From the NCBI GenBank assembly GCA_016927185.1, contig JAFGND010000046.1:1-10475 (forward strand): a stretch of 10,475 nucleotides of DNA, in the 5' to 3' direction. The translations under genes were made by a program, and so were the position numbers. This DNA comes from Candidatus Coatesiibacteriota bacterium. GTDB lineage: Bacteria > JAFGND01. The notes beneath the pieces are model-generated. The model saw nothing but the letters and a program-made list of their open reading frames with translations. It was not told where the DNA came from and ran no database searches. Positions within the stretch are counted from its first letter, which is position 1, and every line of letters begins with the position of its first letter. Of this stretch, positions 1-6,802 are shown piece by piece.

Positions 1-1
1 T

Positions 2-730
2 GGACAGGAAATCTGGAAAGTTCCCTTGAGTGGGGAGACAAGAAATGGAGTAACAATAGCTAATAATTCCATTTATTACATAGATAATGGCAATTTCATT
101 TGCAGGGACTTTAGCAGTAATGAGAAATGGAGATATGATGGAGTGGGAAATAATCATCGCCAGGCAATATCTGCGATCCAGATAAATGGAGATATAATAG
201 TACCAGGCAGTCAATGGCTTTTTTGTTTTTCTCCAGAAGGATCCTTGAAATTCAGGATAACAATGGCAAATTTCAACACAATAATAACAGATAAGAACAG
301 CAATATATTTGCATATTTACATGCATATGGTTTATATGATTTAGCTTGTTATAACTCACAGGGTGATACATTATGGACAAGGATATTGGATAATTACACT
401 TCTGGTTTTGAAATGTGCCTGAATGTTAATGGTGACATTGTTTTAGGATATCATTCTATAATTTACTGTTATTCTACCAAAACTGGTTTCTCTTCTTCCA
501 CTTCCTCTTCCTACCTCCCCTCTCAATCTCTTTCTGCAAGCCCTAACCCCTTTTCAACCCGCTTGTCAGTTTCGCTATCTTCCTCAGGGGCAATCTATTC
601 CCTGATAGGTCAGCTTATAATGAAGTTGGATAAAGGCAAGCATTCTGTTGACACAAGTAAATGGAGAGAGGGAGTTTATATAATAAAGTCTGGCAAGGAA
701 TGCAAGAGGGTGGCAAAAGTAAGGAAATAA
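2..730 (+). CDS. Secreted beta-propeller/PQQ-like repeat protein with T9SS sorting domain, 5' partial
   Basis: The reading frame is open from base 2, so the gene starts before the window; the TTG at 26 is an internal codon, not a start. The visible N-terminal part has short beta-strand repeats with 'GQEIWKV', 'NEKWRYDG' and 'GDTLWTRI' elements, as in PQQ-like or WD-like propeller blades. A Ser-rich linker follows (SSSTSSS). The C-terminal 67 or so residues, from 'ASPNPFS' to 'GVYIIKSGKECKRVAKVRK', fit a type IX secretion type-A sorting domain: PNP turn, an 'YSLIGQLI' strand, a 'GVYII' strand and a basic tail. In known systems this tail takes the protein across the outer membrane and is then removed. 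The ligand or substrate is unknown. It faces the 826-2607 gene convergently. The family call is strong for the tail and moderate for the propeller. Confidence 0.8.
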   Translation, partial: GQEIWKVPLSGETRNGVTIANNSIYYIDNGNFICRDFSSNEKWRYDGVGNNHRQAISAIQINGDIIVPGSQWLFCFSPEGSLKFRITMANFNTIITDKNSNIFAYLHAYGLYDLACYNSQGDTLWTRILDNYTSGFEMCLNVNGDIVLGYHSIIYCYSTKTGFSSSTSSSYLPSQSLSASPNPFSTRLSVSLSSSGAIYSLIGQLIMKLDKGKHSVDTSKWREGVYIIKSGKECKRVAKVRK

Positions 731-777
731 GCAAAAAGAACTAATATTGAAGATTATTTATAATTGATTTCTGACAT

Positions 778-801
778 ATTAATGCAATAAAGATCATTAA
801 T
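778..801. terminator. AT-rich hairpin between convergent genes
   Basis: ATTAATG (778-784) and CATTAAT (795-801) form a perfect 7-bp inverted repeat around a 10-base loop. It sits 48 bases after the stop of the leftward-facing (+) gene and 25 bases after the stop of the (-) gene ending at 826. There is no solid T-run on either side and the stem holds little GC, so it is only a weak candidate for a bidirectional 3' end. Confidence 0.25.
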
Positions 802-825
802 TCAAATATCATGAAGTTGAGAGTA

Positions 826-2607
826 TTATTTAAGAAACTCCTTGAAGGTCAGCTGCAGACTTAATAATCTATGCAGTAATCTACCTGAATTTATCTCCAG
901 ATTGTGCTTTTGGGGAAAAACGCTTCTGTAAATCCTTTTCAATTGCGGTATCCTTTTGGTATATGATCTGACTAAAGAAGGCTTTTTATCAGGAATAAGA
1001 AACAAGTCTATCTCTTCTTTGAGTTTATTCAAATCAACATATTCCGACAATATTGAATCTTTTTCCAGAAGAGTCTGATACAAGAATTTTGACCATCCTG
1101 GATTCTTCAAGCACATTTCCTTGAAGGAAAATTCGTTATTACTTTCTGCCTGAATTTTAAAAAGCCTTGGTTCAATATCACATATCACTTTTTTATAAAG
1201 ATATTTATTTTTTCTGAAATCTCCTGATAATGAAGTAACAAAATTGAAAAGATCATAATCAAGACCAGGGTTTCTTGAAATAAAGAATTTGTGCTTGAAG
1301 TAATTCCCAGGGCCTTGAAAGAATATTTTTCTGACATAAAATAAGACAAAATCTCTCTTATCAAGTCTGTTTTCATAATGTTCTGCATTTTTCAAATAAC
1401 TGCTTATTATTTCCCTGTTTATATCATCCAATTCCATGTATGCATTTCTTTTAAGAATTCTTTTAAGGAATGATTGATTTTCAAGGTAATTCAATCCAAT
1501 ATGCTCATACATTTCAAGATCATTATCTGGAATATCATCATAACCAAAGTATTGATCCCCGTGAAGAAGAATTTCTATTCCTAACACTTCTCTTATAGCC
1601 TTGAAATGATTGAATGAAGAAGGGAATTTAAGAAGATCATCAATAATACCCTCTGAAATCCTTATATAGTCTTTTGTGAATAATGGGAAATCATGTGGAT
1701 TATATTCAAACCAGAAGTGTTTGATATTCAACATATCTGATATATCCCTGGCTATATATCCATCAGAATCAGGCAAATGCTGGTTGTAACCCCATGAAAT
1801 TGTTTTAATATCTGATGCCTCTTTCTGTTTTAAAAACAATGCAAGTATTCCTTTTGAGTCCCATCCTCCACTCAAGGCTAATGCATAATTTCCTTTTGTT
1901 CTGATTCTCCTTTCCACAGCTTTCATAAGATGATGCTTCATTTCATCATATAATAAATCAGGATTATCTTTCCTTTCGTTAGTGAATTTGATACGCCACC
2001 AAATGACTTCCCTGTAGGATACTGGAGTTATCATAAGGGATTTGCCTCCATAAAGTGCTTTTATTCCTTCAATGAAAGCCTCTCCTCCAATCAATGAACC
2101 TGAAGTCATGAAACTCACTATTGCATTATTAGAAGGTTTTAAAGGTTTTTGCAGGAAACCTGAAATTGATTTATATTCAGAAGAGAAGAAGATTCTGTTA
2201 TTTACTTCAGCATAAAACAGGTTACCATGCCAGTTCCTGTCTGTAGATAAATAACAAATCATTTTTCCCTTGTCTATGAGAAGTAGTGTAAAACTTCCAT
2301 TCAGATTATTCAGAAAATTTTCTCCATGTTGCTTGTACTGAGAGGCAATAAATGATTGGGATGAGATAGACTGGCATTCATCATTAAACATTTCTCCTGC
2401 AAACAGAATCACAAGATTATCTTCTGTATATGGAAATTCTCCCTCATCAATTAAACCTGTCTTAATTCTTGCCACATGTATATTATCCTGAAAATTAAAT
2501 TTTTCAACAGAATAAAATTTCTCATGGATCTGGACTTTTACCATTTCTGGCAATACATCATCCTCTATTTTGTTCTTGAAATCTATTATACCTGTTAATC
2601 CTGGCAC
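826..2607 (-). CDS. Asparagine synthetase-like protein, glutaminase Cys replaced by Pro
   Basis: This 593-residue protein has the AsnB two-domain plan. The N-terminal class II amidotransferase fold (about 1-180) shows 'GEMFND' near 71, 'LNGSFTLLLID' near 102 and a 'DRNWHGNLFY' strand near 123. The C-terminal synthetase domain carries the ATP-pyrophosphatase P-loop 'SGGWDS' at 246-251. The protein begins MPGLTGII where true AsnB begins MCGI, so the nucleophile Cys that hydrolyses glutamine is absent. The second substrate motif is also changed, to 'HGDQYFGYDD' (349-358). It should still adenylate a carboxylate and pass it to an amine or ammonia, as do beta-lactam synthetases and lasso-peptide cyclases, but the substrate cannot be read from sequence. 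Similar Pro2 proteins occur near polysaccharide genes (from memory). The start is GTG, with AGGGAG 5 bases upstream. A 170-base leader separates it from the gene before it. CpG is very rare (about 7 in 1.8 kb by eye). Confidence 0.85.
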   Translation of the reverse strand: MPGLTGIIDFKNKIEDDVLPEMVKVQIHEKFYSVEKFNFQDNIHVARIKTGLIDEGEFPYTEDNLVILFAGEMFNDECQSISSQSFIASQYKQHGENFLNNLNGSFTLLLIDKGKMICYLSTDRNWHGNLFYAEVNNRIFFSSEYKSISGFLQKPLKPSNNAIVSFMTSGSLIGGEAFIEGIKALYGGKSLMITPVSYREVIWWRIKFTNERKDNPDLLYDEMKHHLMKAVERRIRTKGNYALALSGGWDSKGILALFLKQKEASDIKTISWGYNQHLPDSDGYIARDISDMLNIKHFWFEYNPHDFPLFTKDYIRISEGIIDDLLKFPSSFNHFKAIREVLGIEILLHGDQYFGYDDIPDNDLEMYEHIGLNYLENQSFLKRILKRNAYMELDDINREIISSYLKNAEHYENRLDKRDFVLFYVRKIFFQGPGNYFKHKFFISRNPGLDYDLFNFVTSLSGDFRKNKYLYKKVICDIEPRLFKIQAESNNEFSFKEMCLKNPGWSKFLYQTLLEKDSILSEYVDLNKLKEEIDLFLIPDKKPSLVRSYTKRIPQLKRIYRSVFPQKHNLEINSGRLLHRLLSLQLTFKEFLK

Positions 2608-2642
2608 AGTATCTCCCTATGTTCTTTTAAGTGATGTTTGTC

Positions 2643-2677
2643 AGTATAACAACTATTCTGTCAATGCTATTTGACAA
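2643..2677 (-). promoter_or_regulatory. Possible promoter/operator upstream of the asparagine synthetase-like gene
   Basis: On the minus strand a TATACT (2643-2648) could be a -10 box. An inverted repeat TGTCAA-N6-TTGACA occupies 2659-2676. Neither TTGACA-like hexamer is at normal distance: the spacers to TATACT are 10 and 23 bases. The repeat is therefore more like an operator, or part of a non-standard promoter, than a -35 box. It lies about 50-70 bases before the GTG start. Confidence 0.3.
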
Positions 2678-2777
2678 AGAAACATTCATAAACTCAGCCA
2701 TGAAATCATCTACTTACTGAAAAAAACTTGTTTACTGTTTGAAATCTTTTCTGATATATCCGATTGTATAGTTGAAA

Positions 2778-2807
2778 TTCAATCCCTCCCTTTACAGAGG
2801 GATTGAA
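2778..2807 (-). terminator. Strong 11-bp hairpin after the Spy-like gene
   Basis: TTCAATCCCTC (2778-2788) pairs perfectly with GAGGGATTGAA (2797-2807) around an 8-base loop. On the minus strand it begins 8 bases after the stop codon of the gene ending at 2816. It is followed only by TTTCAAC rather than a long T-run. It may end transcription weakly, protect the mRNA 3' end, or limit read-through into the next gene. Confidence 0.5.
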
Positions 2808-2815
2808 ATCCTGAT

Positions 2816-3253
2816 TTACTCGATATCTTGATCCTTTTTACTTCTTGGTCTTCTTTTGCCTCTCATCTTGCTGCCTATTTCCTTCTTTTTGCTTTCCATT
2901 ATCTGCATAAATTGCTTCTTCTGCTCTGGCGTCAATACCTGAAGCATCTTTATCTGATTGGCAATCCTCTTTTTCTGCATTTCAATTCTCAAGGCTCCAA
3001 TCTTGTCTATCAGACCGTTTACTTTTGATTGATCAATTACATTTGATTGCAAGGCAGTACGCATTTCCTGCATGTATTGTTTTATCTGAGAAGCATGTGA
3101 TTTTATTTCCGTTTGATTCTGCTTTCTCATTTCCTTCAGTTTCTGTTTCTGTTCATTTGAAAGACTCTTGAAGAAATCCTTCAGCTCGCCTTTTGCATAC
3201 AAAGGAATTATCATTACAAAAACCAAGCTTAACACTACTGCAATTCTTTTCAC
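2816..3253 (-). CDS. Spy/CpxP-like periplasmic helical protein with LTxxQ motifs
   Basis: This 145-residue protein has a signal peptide (MKRIAVVLSLVFVMIIPLYA, cleavage near residue 20), then an almost wholly alpha-helical, Lys/Gln/Met-rich body. Two LTxxQ-type motifs are visible, LSNEQ at 31-35 and LTPEQ at 107-111. That pair defines the Spy/CpxP/zinc-resistance-associated family of periplasmic chaperones and envelope-stress sensors. The tail, about 130-140, is very basic (RGKRRPRSKK). The start is GTG, chosen because a perfect AGGAGG lies 6 bases upstream. A TATATTATAAG stretch at 3277-3287 (minus strand) could hold a -10 box, and a terminator separates it from the epimerase gene, so it is probably its own unit. 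No two-component or metal-efflux gene is adjacent, so the stress it answers to is unknown. Confidence 0.75.
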   Translation of the reverse strand: MKRIAVVLSLVFVMIIPLYAKGELKDFFKSLSNEQKQKLKEMRKQNQTEIKSHASQIKQYMQEMRTALQSNVIDQSKVNGLIDKIGALRIEMQKKRIANQIKMLQVLTPEQKKQFMQIMESKKKEIGSKMRGKRRPRSKKDQDIE

Positions 3254-3313
3254 TTTATACCTCCTGATTGTTTCTACTTATAATATACGGAAAATGCAAA
3301 AAACTCGCGCAAT

Positions 3314-3342
3314 AAAAAAAAACTGTCTGGATTTCAGCAGTT
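3314..3342 (-). terminator. Intrinsic terminator of the epimerase gene
   Basis: On the minus strand AACTGCTG pairs with CAG-(A bulge)-CAGTT around a 5-base AAATC loop, and nine T residues follow (A-run 3314-3322 on the + strand). This is a standard Rho-independent terminator. It overlaps the epimerase stop codon (TGA, 3334-3336), so the last codons of the gene form one arm of the stem. Confidence 0.75.
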
Positions 3343-4266
3343 CAGATCATTCCACATTTTTTGAAGTCCATCTTTCAATGTTGTTCTGGGTTTGTAACCA
3401 AGAATATTGAAAGCTTTTGTTATATCAGCAGAAGTATCTTTGGCATCTATTTCCAGTCCATTCTTATAGACCAGTTTGGGATCTATTCCAGACACTTTTC
3501 TTATTATCTCTATTGCACCAAGAAGGCTGTATCTGCTTCCTCCACCGATATTGAATATCTCACCGCTTGCATTTCCAGAAGAAGCTGCCAGGATGCCTGA
3601 AACTACATCATCAATATAAGTAAAATCTCTTGTCTGGTTACCATCACCATAAATCTCTATGCTTTCTCCCTTCTTCATTTTATCAATGATTATCTTGAAA
3701 GCCATGTCAGGTCTCTGTCTTTTTCCATATACTGTGAAAAATCTTAATACGACAGATGGTATCTTGAAGGCCTTGTGATAAACCATTGCCAGATGTTCTC
3801 CCGCCAGTTTTGTTATACCATATGGAGAAACAGGAGCAGGTATAGTATTTTCATCTGTAGGGAATTTCAATGCATTTCCATAAATGCTACTGCTGGAAGA
3901 GTAAACAAATGATTTGACTGGAATATCAATACAGGCATCCAGCAATTTCTGGGTGACTACTATATTGTGATAAGCATAGTTTGAAAAATCCTTGCCAATG
4001 CTTTTTCTTACACCTGGTTGTGCAGCAAGATGAAAAACATAATCCATTTTCTCAACAATATATCTTAAATCAAGATTTCCAAGTTCCTCTTCAATAAGAT
4101 CGAATTCAGGATTTTCTTGCAGTATTGATATGTTATTTCTTTTCAATTCAGTTGAATAGTAAGGAGAAAAACAATCAATTCCCGTAACTTTGAAACCTTT
4201 CTCAATCAAGGCTTCACATAATGAAGAACCAATGAAACCTGCTGCTCCAGTAACCAATGCTTTCAT
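3334..4266 (-). CDS. NAD-dependent nucleotide-sugar epimerase/dehydratase (extended SDR)
   Basis: This 310-residue extended short-chain dehydrogenase has the Rossmann signature TGAAGFIG at 6-13 and an acidic residue (D31) for NAD ribose. The catalytic Ser run is 'YSSSSSIYG' at 122-130, and the YxxxK pair is Y149/K153 in YGITK. The substrate-side motif 'QRPDMAF' lies near 184-190. 'PYYSTELKRNNI' near 35 resembles UDP-glucuronate 4-epimerases, while the rest would also fit UDP-glucose 4-epimerase-like enzymes, so the exact sugar is not settled. It would supply a nucleotide sugar in the cytoplasm for surface glycans. ATG at 4266 is preferred because GGTGG lies 5 bases upstream; an in-frame GTG at 4275 has no clear ribosome site. 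It follows the T9SS cargo gene by 51 bases with a hairpin between, and ends in a terminator. Confidence 0.9.
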   Translation of the reverse strand: MKALVTGAAGFIGSSLCEALIEKGFKVTGIDCFSPYYSTELKRNNISILQENPEFDLIEEELGNLDLRYIVEKMDYVFHLAAQPGVRKSIGKDFSNYAYHNIVVTQKLLDACIDIPVKSFVYSSSSSIYGNALKFPTDENTIPAPVSPYGITKLAGEHLAMVYHKAFKIPSVVLRFFTVYGKRQRPDMAFKIIIDKMKKGESIEIYGDGNQTRDFTYIDDVVSGILAASSGNASGEIFNIGGGSRYSLLGAIEIIRKVSGIDPKLVYKNGLEIDAKDTSADITKAFNILGYKPRTTLKDGLQKMWNDLNC

Positions 4267-4282
4267 CTCAACCACCCATCAA

Positions 4283-4309
4283 GAAGCCATAGTCAACTGC
4301 TATGGCTTC
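4283..4309 (-). promoter_or_regulatory. 10-bp intercistronic hairpin before the epimerase gene
   Basis: GAAGCCATAG (4283-4292) and CTATGGCTTC (4300-4309) form a perfect 10-bp stem with a 7-base loop. In transcript sense it starts 8 bases after the upstream stop codon and ends 16 bases before the preferred ATG, just ahead of the ribosome site. There is no T-run, so it is not a normal terminator. An mRNA-processing, stability or translation-tuning role is more likely. Confidence 0.5.
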
Positions 4310-4317
4310 AAGGAATA

Positions 4318-5883
4318 TTATTTTATAACTGTAAATCTTCTATTCTGGATAATCTTGCCATTCATTTTTAATACAATATGATAGACTCCTGCAGCACAGG
4401 CTTCCATATTTAATATTCTTTGTAATTTACCAGTTTCCAGGGCTTTTTCCTTATGTTCTGCTATCCTTTTCCCGCAAATATCATAAATGGTAATTATAAC
4501 CTCATCATTCTTTCTTGAACTGTATATCACATTGAGTTTATCAAATACTGGATTTGGATAAATTCTCAATCCTCCCCAGGCAGGCAGTGCTTTCCTGAAA
4601 GTCTTGAAACCTGTGCTGCGTGAAGTAATTGCATATGTATCAGTTCCTCTTCCAGAAACATTCGCATGAACTGCTTTTCCAGTTGCAAGAGCATAATCAC
4701 CAGTTGGGGAAATAGATGAGCTGAACATTGAACCTGGTGAATTGACTGAAAATGCCAATTGCTGGTTCTCTATATCAAGAATGGCTACCTCATTCTCATC
4801 AGCAGAAGTTCCCCATGTTGTTGTAATGACATAATTTCCAGCCTGGTCGCTGCATATGCTGGAAGGTACGTTCTGTCCGCTTCCTCCTGAAGCTGGGTAA
4901 TCATAAGTCCATACAGGAGTGCTACTTGATGAATTATAATATACGAATTTCCTGGTATTGGCTGAAATATTCCATAATTGTCCGAAAACTCTTGAACCAT
5001 CATCGTTTAATCCCACAGCATAAAAATATGATCCACTACCGCTTGCTGTCCATTCCCTGTTATAAGCAGTTCCATTCCATTTATAGAGATACAAAGAACC
5101 GAATCCTATAGCTATATAATCTCCATTACCGCTTATTGCATGAGCATCAACTGACGCTGGAGTATTACCGGATCCTCTTTCCACTCCTGTTTCAAGATCC
5201 CATACATAAAACTTTGTTGAGCAACCCATATATCCGTATTTCGAGTTCTTTGAAATCCTTATCTGCCTGAAGGAAGTTTCGCTTCCTGATGGATATAGTG
5301 TATATAGGGGAGTTGCAGAATCAGGCCTGAATACAATTAATGCAACCTGTTGTCCAATTTTTGCACCAGCGATTATATATGATCCATTCCAGTTTGTTTC
5401 AACATCAGATATTGCAGCAGAACCTCCATCATATATCCAGTCTGGAGTTGAAGAGCTGGATGAAGAGAACTTGTAAAGCTTGTTTCTACCCTGGACTATT
5501 GCAGCATAAACATTTGCATTCCATGCACCTGTACACATTGGATAGGTACTGTTATCGAATGCATAAGTTACTGCAGGGGTATTAGAGTTATATGGGAAAA
5601 CGTACAATGAAGGGCTGTTCAATGCAAAAGAGACAAAATCATATGCTGTCCCGTCAAGTCTTCCAACTTCACATTTCTGACCTATCTGAGATGCATCATG
5701 ATATGTCCATGATAATTCATAATTGCCTGCGGAAACCCAGGTTGTTTTCGAATTATCCAAAACGCATGAATAGTCACTGCTAAAGTCTTTGATAAAAGAA
5801 CCTGTTTCATTTATTATAGCAATCCTGCTGTTTTGTGCAAAAAGTGCTGTTGAAAGAATGAAAATCAAGAAAAAATACTTCAT
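4318..5883 (-). CDS. T9SS-exported beta-propeller protein
   Basis: This 521-residue secreted protein has signal peptide MKYFFLIFILSTALFA, with likely cleavage before QNS. A long beta-rich body follows, made of WD40/PQQ-like blades: 'YVWDLETGVERGSG', 'DWIYDGGSAAISDVE', 'VWTYDYPASGGSGQ', 'VAILDIENQQLAFSV' and 'SISPTGDYALATGKAV'. Ser runs sit before several 'TPxW' strands. Residues 439-521 are a T9SS type-A sorting domain (LRIYPNPVFD ... ITIYDICGKRI ... GVYHIVLKMNGK ... RRFTVIK). The protein probably sits on or leaves the cell surface; its ligand is unknown. ATG at 5883 is used because AAAGGAG lies 5 bases upstream; an in-frame ATG at 5904 lacks a site and would spoil the signal peptide. The gene is CpG-richer than the epimerase behind it and uses at least one CGC Arg codon. 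The T9SS machinery itself is not in the window. Confidence 0.85.
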   Translation of the reverse strand: MKYFFLIFILSTALFAQNSRIAIINETGSFIKDFSSDYSCVLDNSKTTWVSAGNYELSWTYHDASQIGQKCEVGRLDGTAYDFVSFALNSPSLYVFPYNSNTPAVTYAFDNSTYPMCTGAWNANVYAAIVQGRNKLYKFSSSSSSTPDWIYDGGSAAISDVETNWNGSYIIAGAKIGQQVALIVFRPDSATPLYTLYPSGSETSFRQIRISKNSKYGYMGCSTKFYVWDLETGVERGSGNTPASVDAHAISGNGDYIAIGFGSLYLYKWNGTAYNREWTASGSGSYFYAVGLNDDGSRVFGQLWNISANTRKFVYYNSSSSTPVWTYDYPASGGSGQNVPSSICSDQAGNYVITTTWGTSADENEVAILDIENQQLAFSVNSPGSMFSSSISPTGDYALATGKAVHANVSGRGTDTYAITSRSTGFKTFRKALPAWGGLRIYPNPVFDKLNVIYSSRKNDEVIITIYDICGKRIAEHKEKALETGKLQRILNMEACAAGVYHIVLKMNGKIIQNRRFTVIK

Positions 5884-5943
5884 ATGAACTCCTTTCGTTT
5901 GCATCAGAATATTTTCATGCAGAATAATGTCCAGAAATTTCTT

Positions 5944-5961
5944 TAAAACAATCTTGTTTTA
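5944..5961. promoter_or_regulatory. 18-bp palindrome in a divergent control region
   Basis: TAAAACAA-TC-TTGTTTTA is a perfect 8-bp inverted repeat with a 2-bp centre. It lies between the divergent genes starting at 5883 (-) and 6021 (+), directly beside a TTGACA at 5966-5971. Its position and symmetry suit a dimeric regulator's operator. A TTGTTT / CATTAT pair with a 16-base spacer on the minus strand could be a promoter that overlaps the palindrome, but this is weak. Confidence 0.4.
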
Positions 5962-6020
5962 TTTCTTGACATGCAATAAAAAAAAATGCTTTCCGTCTAA
6001 TACAATTTAAGGAGGCTTAT

Positions 6021-6665
6021 ATGAAAAAAATCGGTTTCTTATTGTCAGTTTTACTTTGCTTGATGATAACGTCAAATTGCGGGAATGATCCTTTTACCCA
6101 GCTTGCTAAATGCAAATTCAGGATAAAAGAGACAAATGAGCACAGAATAGTTGGCATAGATCCATCAGATTATACATCATGGACTGAAAGCGATCTGGTG
6201 AAAATTCTTGATGCTTACAACAATAAATCAATGCCTAGCTCCTGCAAATTCTCAATAGGCATAGTAAATCCGAATGACGGTACAAACGGAACAACAAAAA
6301 CAACTGCAACAATGATAAAGATGGATTGGAAATTATATATAGACAAATCAGAAACTGAGGAATACGATACTACGTTTCTTGCATCAGGAGCAATGAACAA
6401 CACTTTCGAAATACCGGGAACAGGGCAGGAAGTTGAACTGGCACTTGATATAAATTATGATTTGTATACACTTGCAGAAGCAATCGGCATAGAGAAATTC
6501 TATAATCTTGTTCTTGCTGTTGCAGGAGTGGACAGGAATATGAGAACAGACGATCATCTTGGAAAATTCCTGCTCCAGGCAAAACCTATTATTGAAACGC
6601 CATTCGGGGATATCACTTATCCCGGCTGGATCAATATCCACCTTGATTTCACGGATGGTAGTTGA
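6021..6665 (+). CDS. LEA14/WHy-domain lipoprotein
   Basis: This 214-residue protein starts MKKIGFLLSVLLCLMITSNC: a lipoprotein signal with Cys20 as the likely lipidated residue. The lipobox (ITSNC) is looser than the consensus. The mature part looks like a LEA type 2/WHy domain: 'CKFRIKE...VGIDPSD' strand, a central 'CKFSIGIVNPND' (NPN at 83-85), then 'IKMDWKLYID', 'NTFEIPGTGQEVELALDINYDL' and a final 'GWINIHLDF' strand. Bacterial members are envelope proteins of uncertain role. A poly-Thr/Gly insert (GTNGTTKTT) follows the NPN motif. AAGGAGG lies 5 bases before the ATG. CpG is near normal here (about 17 by eye), unlike the coaBC gene next door. It is 137 bases upstream of coaBC and probably transcribed separately. 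Confidence 0.7.
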   Translation: MKKIGFLLSVLLCLMITSNCGNDPFTQLAKCKFRIKETNEHRIVGIDPSDYTSWTESDLVKILDAYNNKSMPSSCKFSIGIVNPNDGTNGTTKTTATMIKMDWKLYIDKSETEEYDTTFLASGAMNNTFEIPGTGQEVELALDINYDLYTLAEAIGIEKFYNLVLAVAGVDRNMRTDDHLGKFLLQAKPIIETPFGDITYPGWINIHLDFTDGS

Positions 6666-6675
6666 GTTTCTGAAA

Positions 6676-6725
6676 AGACTGTTTTGCAAAGTCTGTTGAC
6701 ATGGTATTTATCTTTTCGAAATTAT
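6676..6725 (+). promoter_or_regulatory. Putative coaBC promoter with upstream inverted repeat
   Basis: TTGACA at 6696-6701 and AATTAT at 6720-6725 are 18 bases apart, a fair sigma-70-type pair. Just upstream, AGACT (6676-6680) and AGTCT (6690-6694) form a 5-bp inverted repeat with a 9-base loop. Perfect TTTGCAAA palindromes at 6683-6690 and 6754-6761 flank the boxes. The leader to the ATG at 6803 would be about 70 bases. Confidence 0.45.
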
Positions 6726-6802
6726 GCAATTGATGAATATTGCTTTACAAGGCTTTGCAAATTTCGCTTGTTTTTTGATTTTATTTTAAAGGAAATCCAT
6801 TA

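Noticed and set aside
26-28. TTG as start codon of the first gene
   Set aside because: The frame stays open to the window edge with propeller-like residues (GQEIWKV) before it, and no ribosome site is present.
2771-2810. Sequence ending GGGATTGAAAT that looks like a CRISPR repeat
   Set aside because: Only one copy, no spacers and no cas genes; it is better explained as the hairpin after the Spy-like gene.
3168-3410. Plus-strand 80-codon frame across the Spy-like start and the terminator
   Set aside because: It runs through a terminator and two real gene ends and has no ribosome site.
4785-5783. Several 60-80 codon open frames on both strands inside the T9SS cargo gene
   Set aside because: They lack ribosome sites and known motifs and overlap a well-supported gene with signal peptide and sorting domain.
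5966-6000. TTGACA ... TAATAC as the lipoprotein promoter
   Set aside because: The 26-base spacer is far outside the normal range, so it is not called as a plain promoter.
6215-6689. Minus-strand frames of up to 101 codons across the lipoprotein gene
   Set aside because: No ribosome site, and protein content without recognisable motifs; the + strand gene has a lipoprotein signal and family features.
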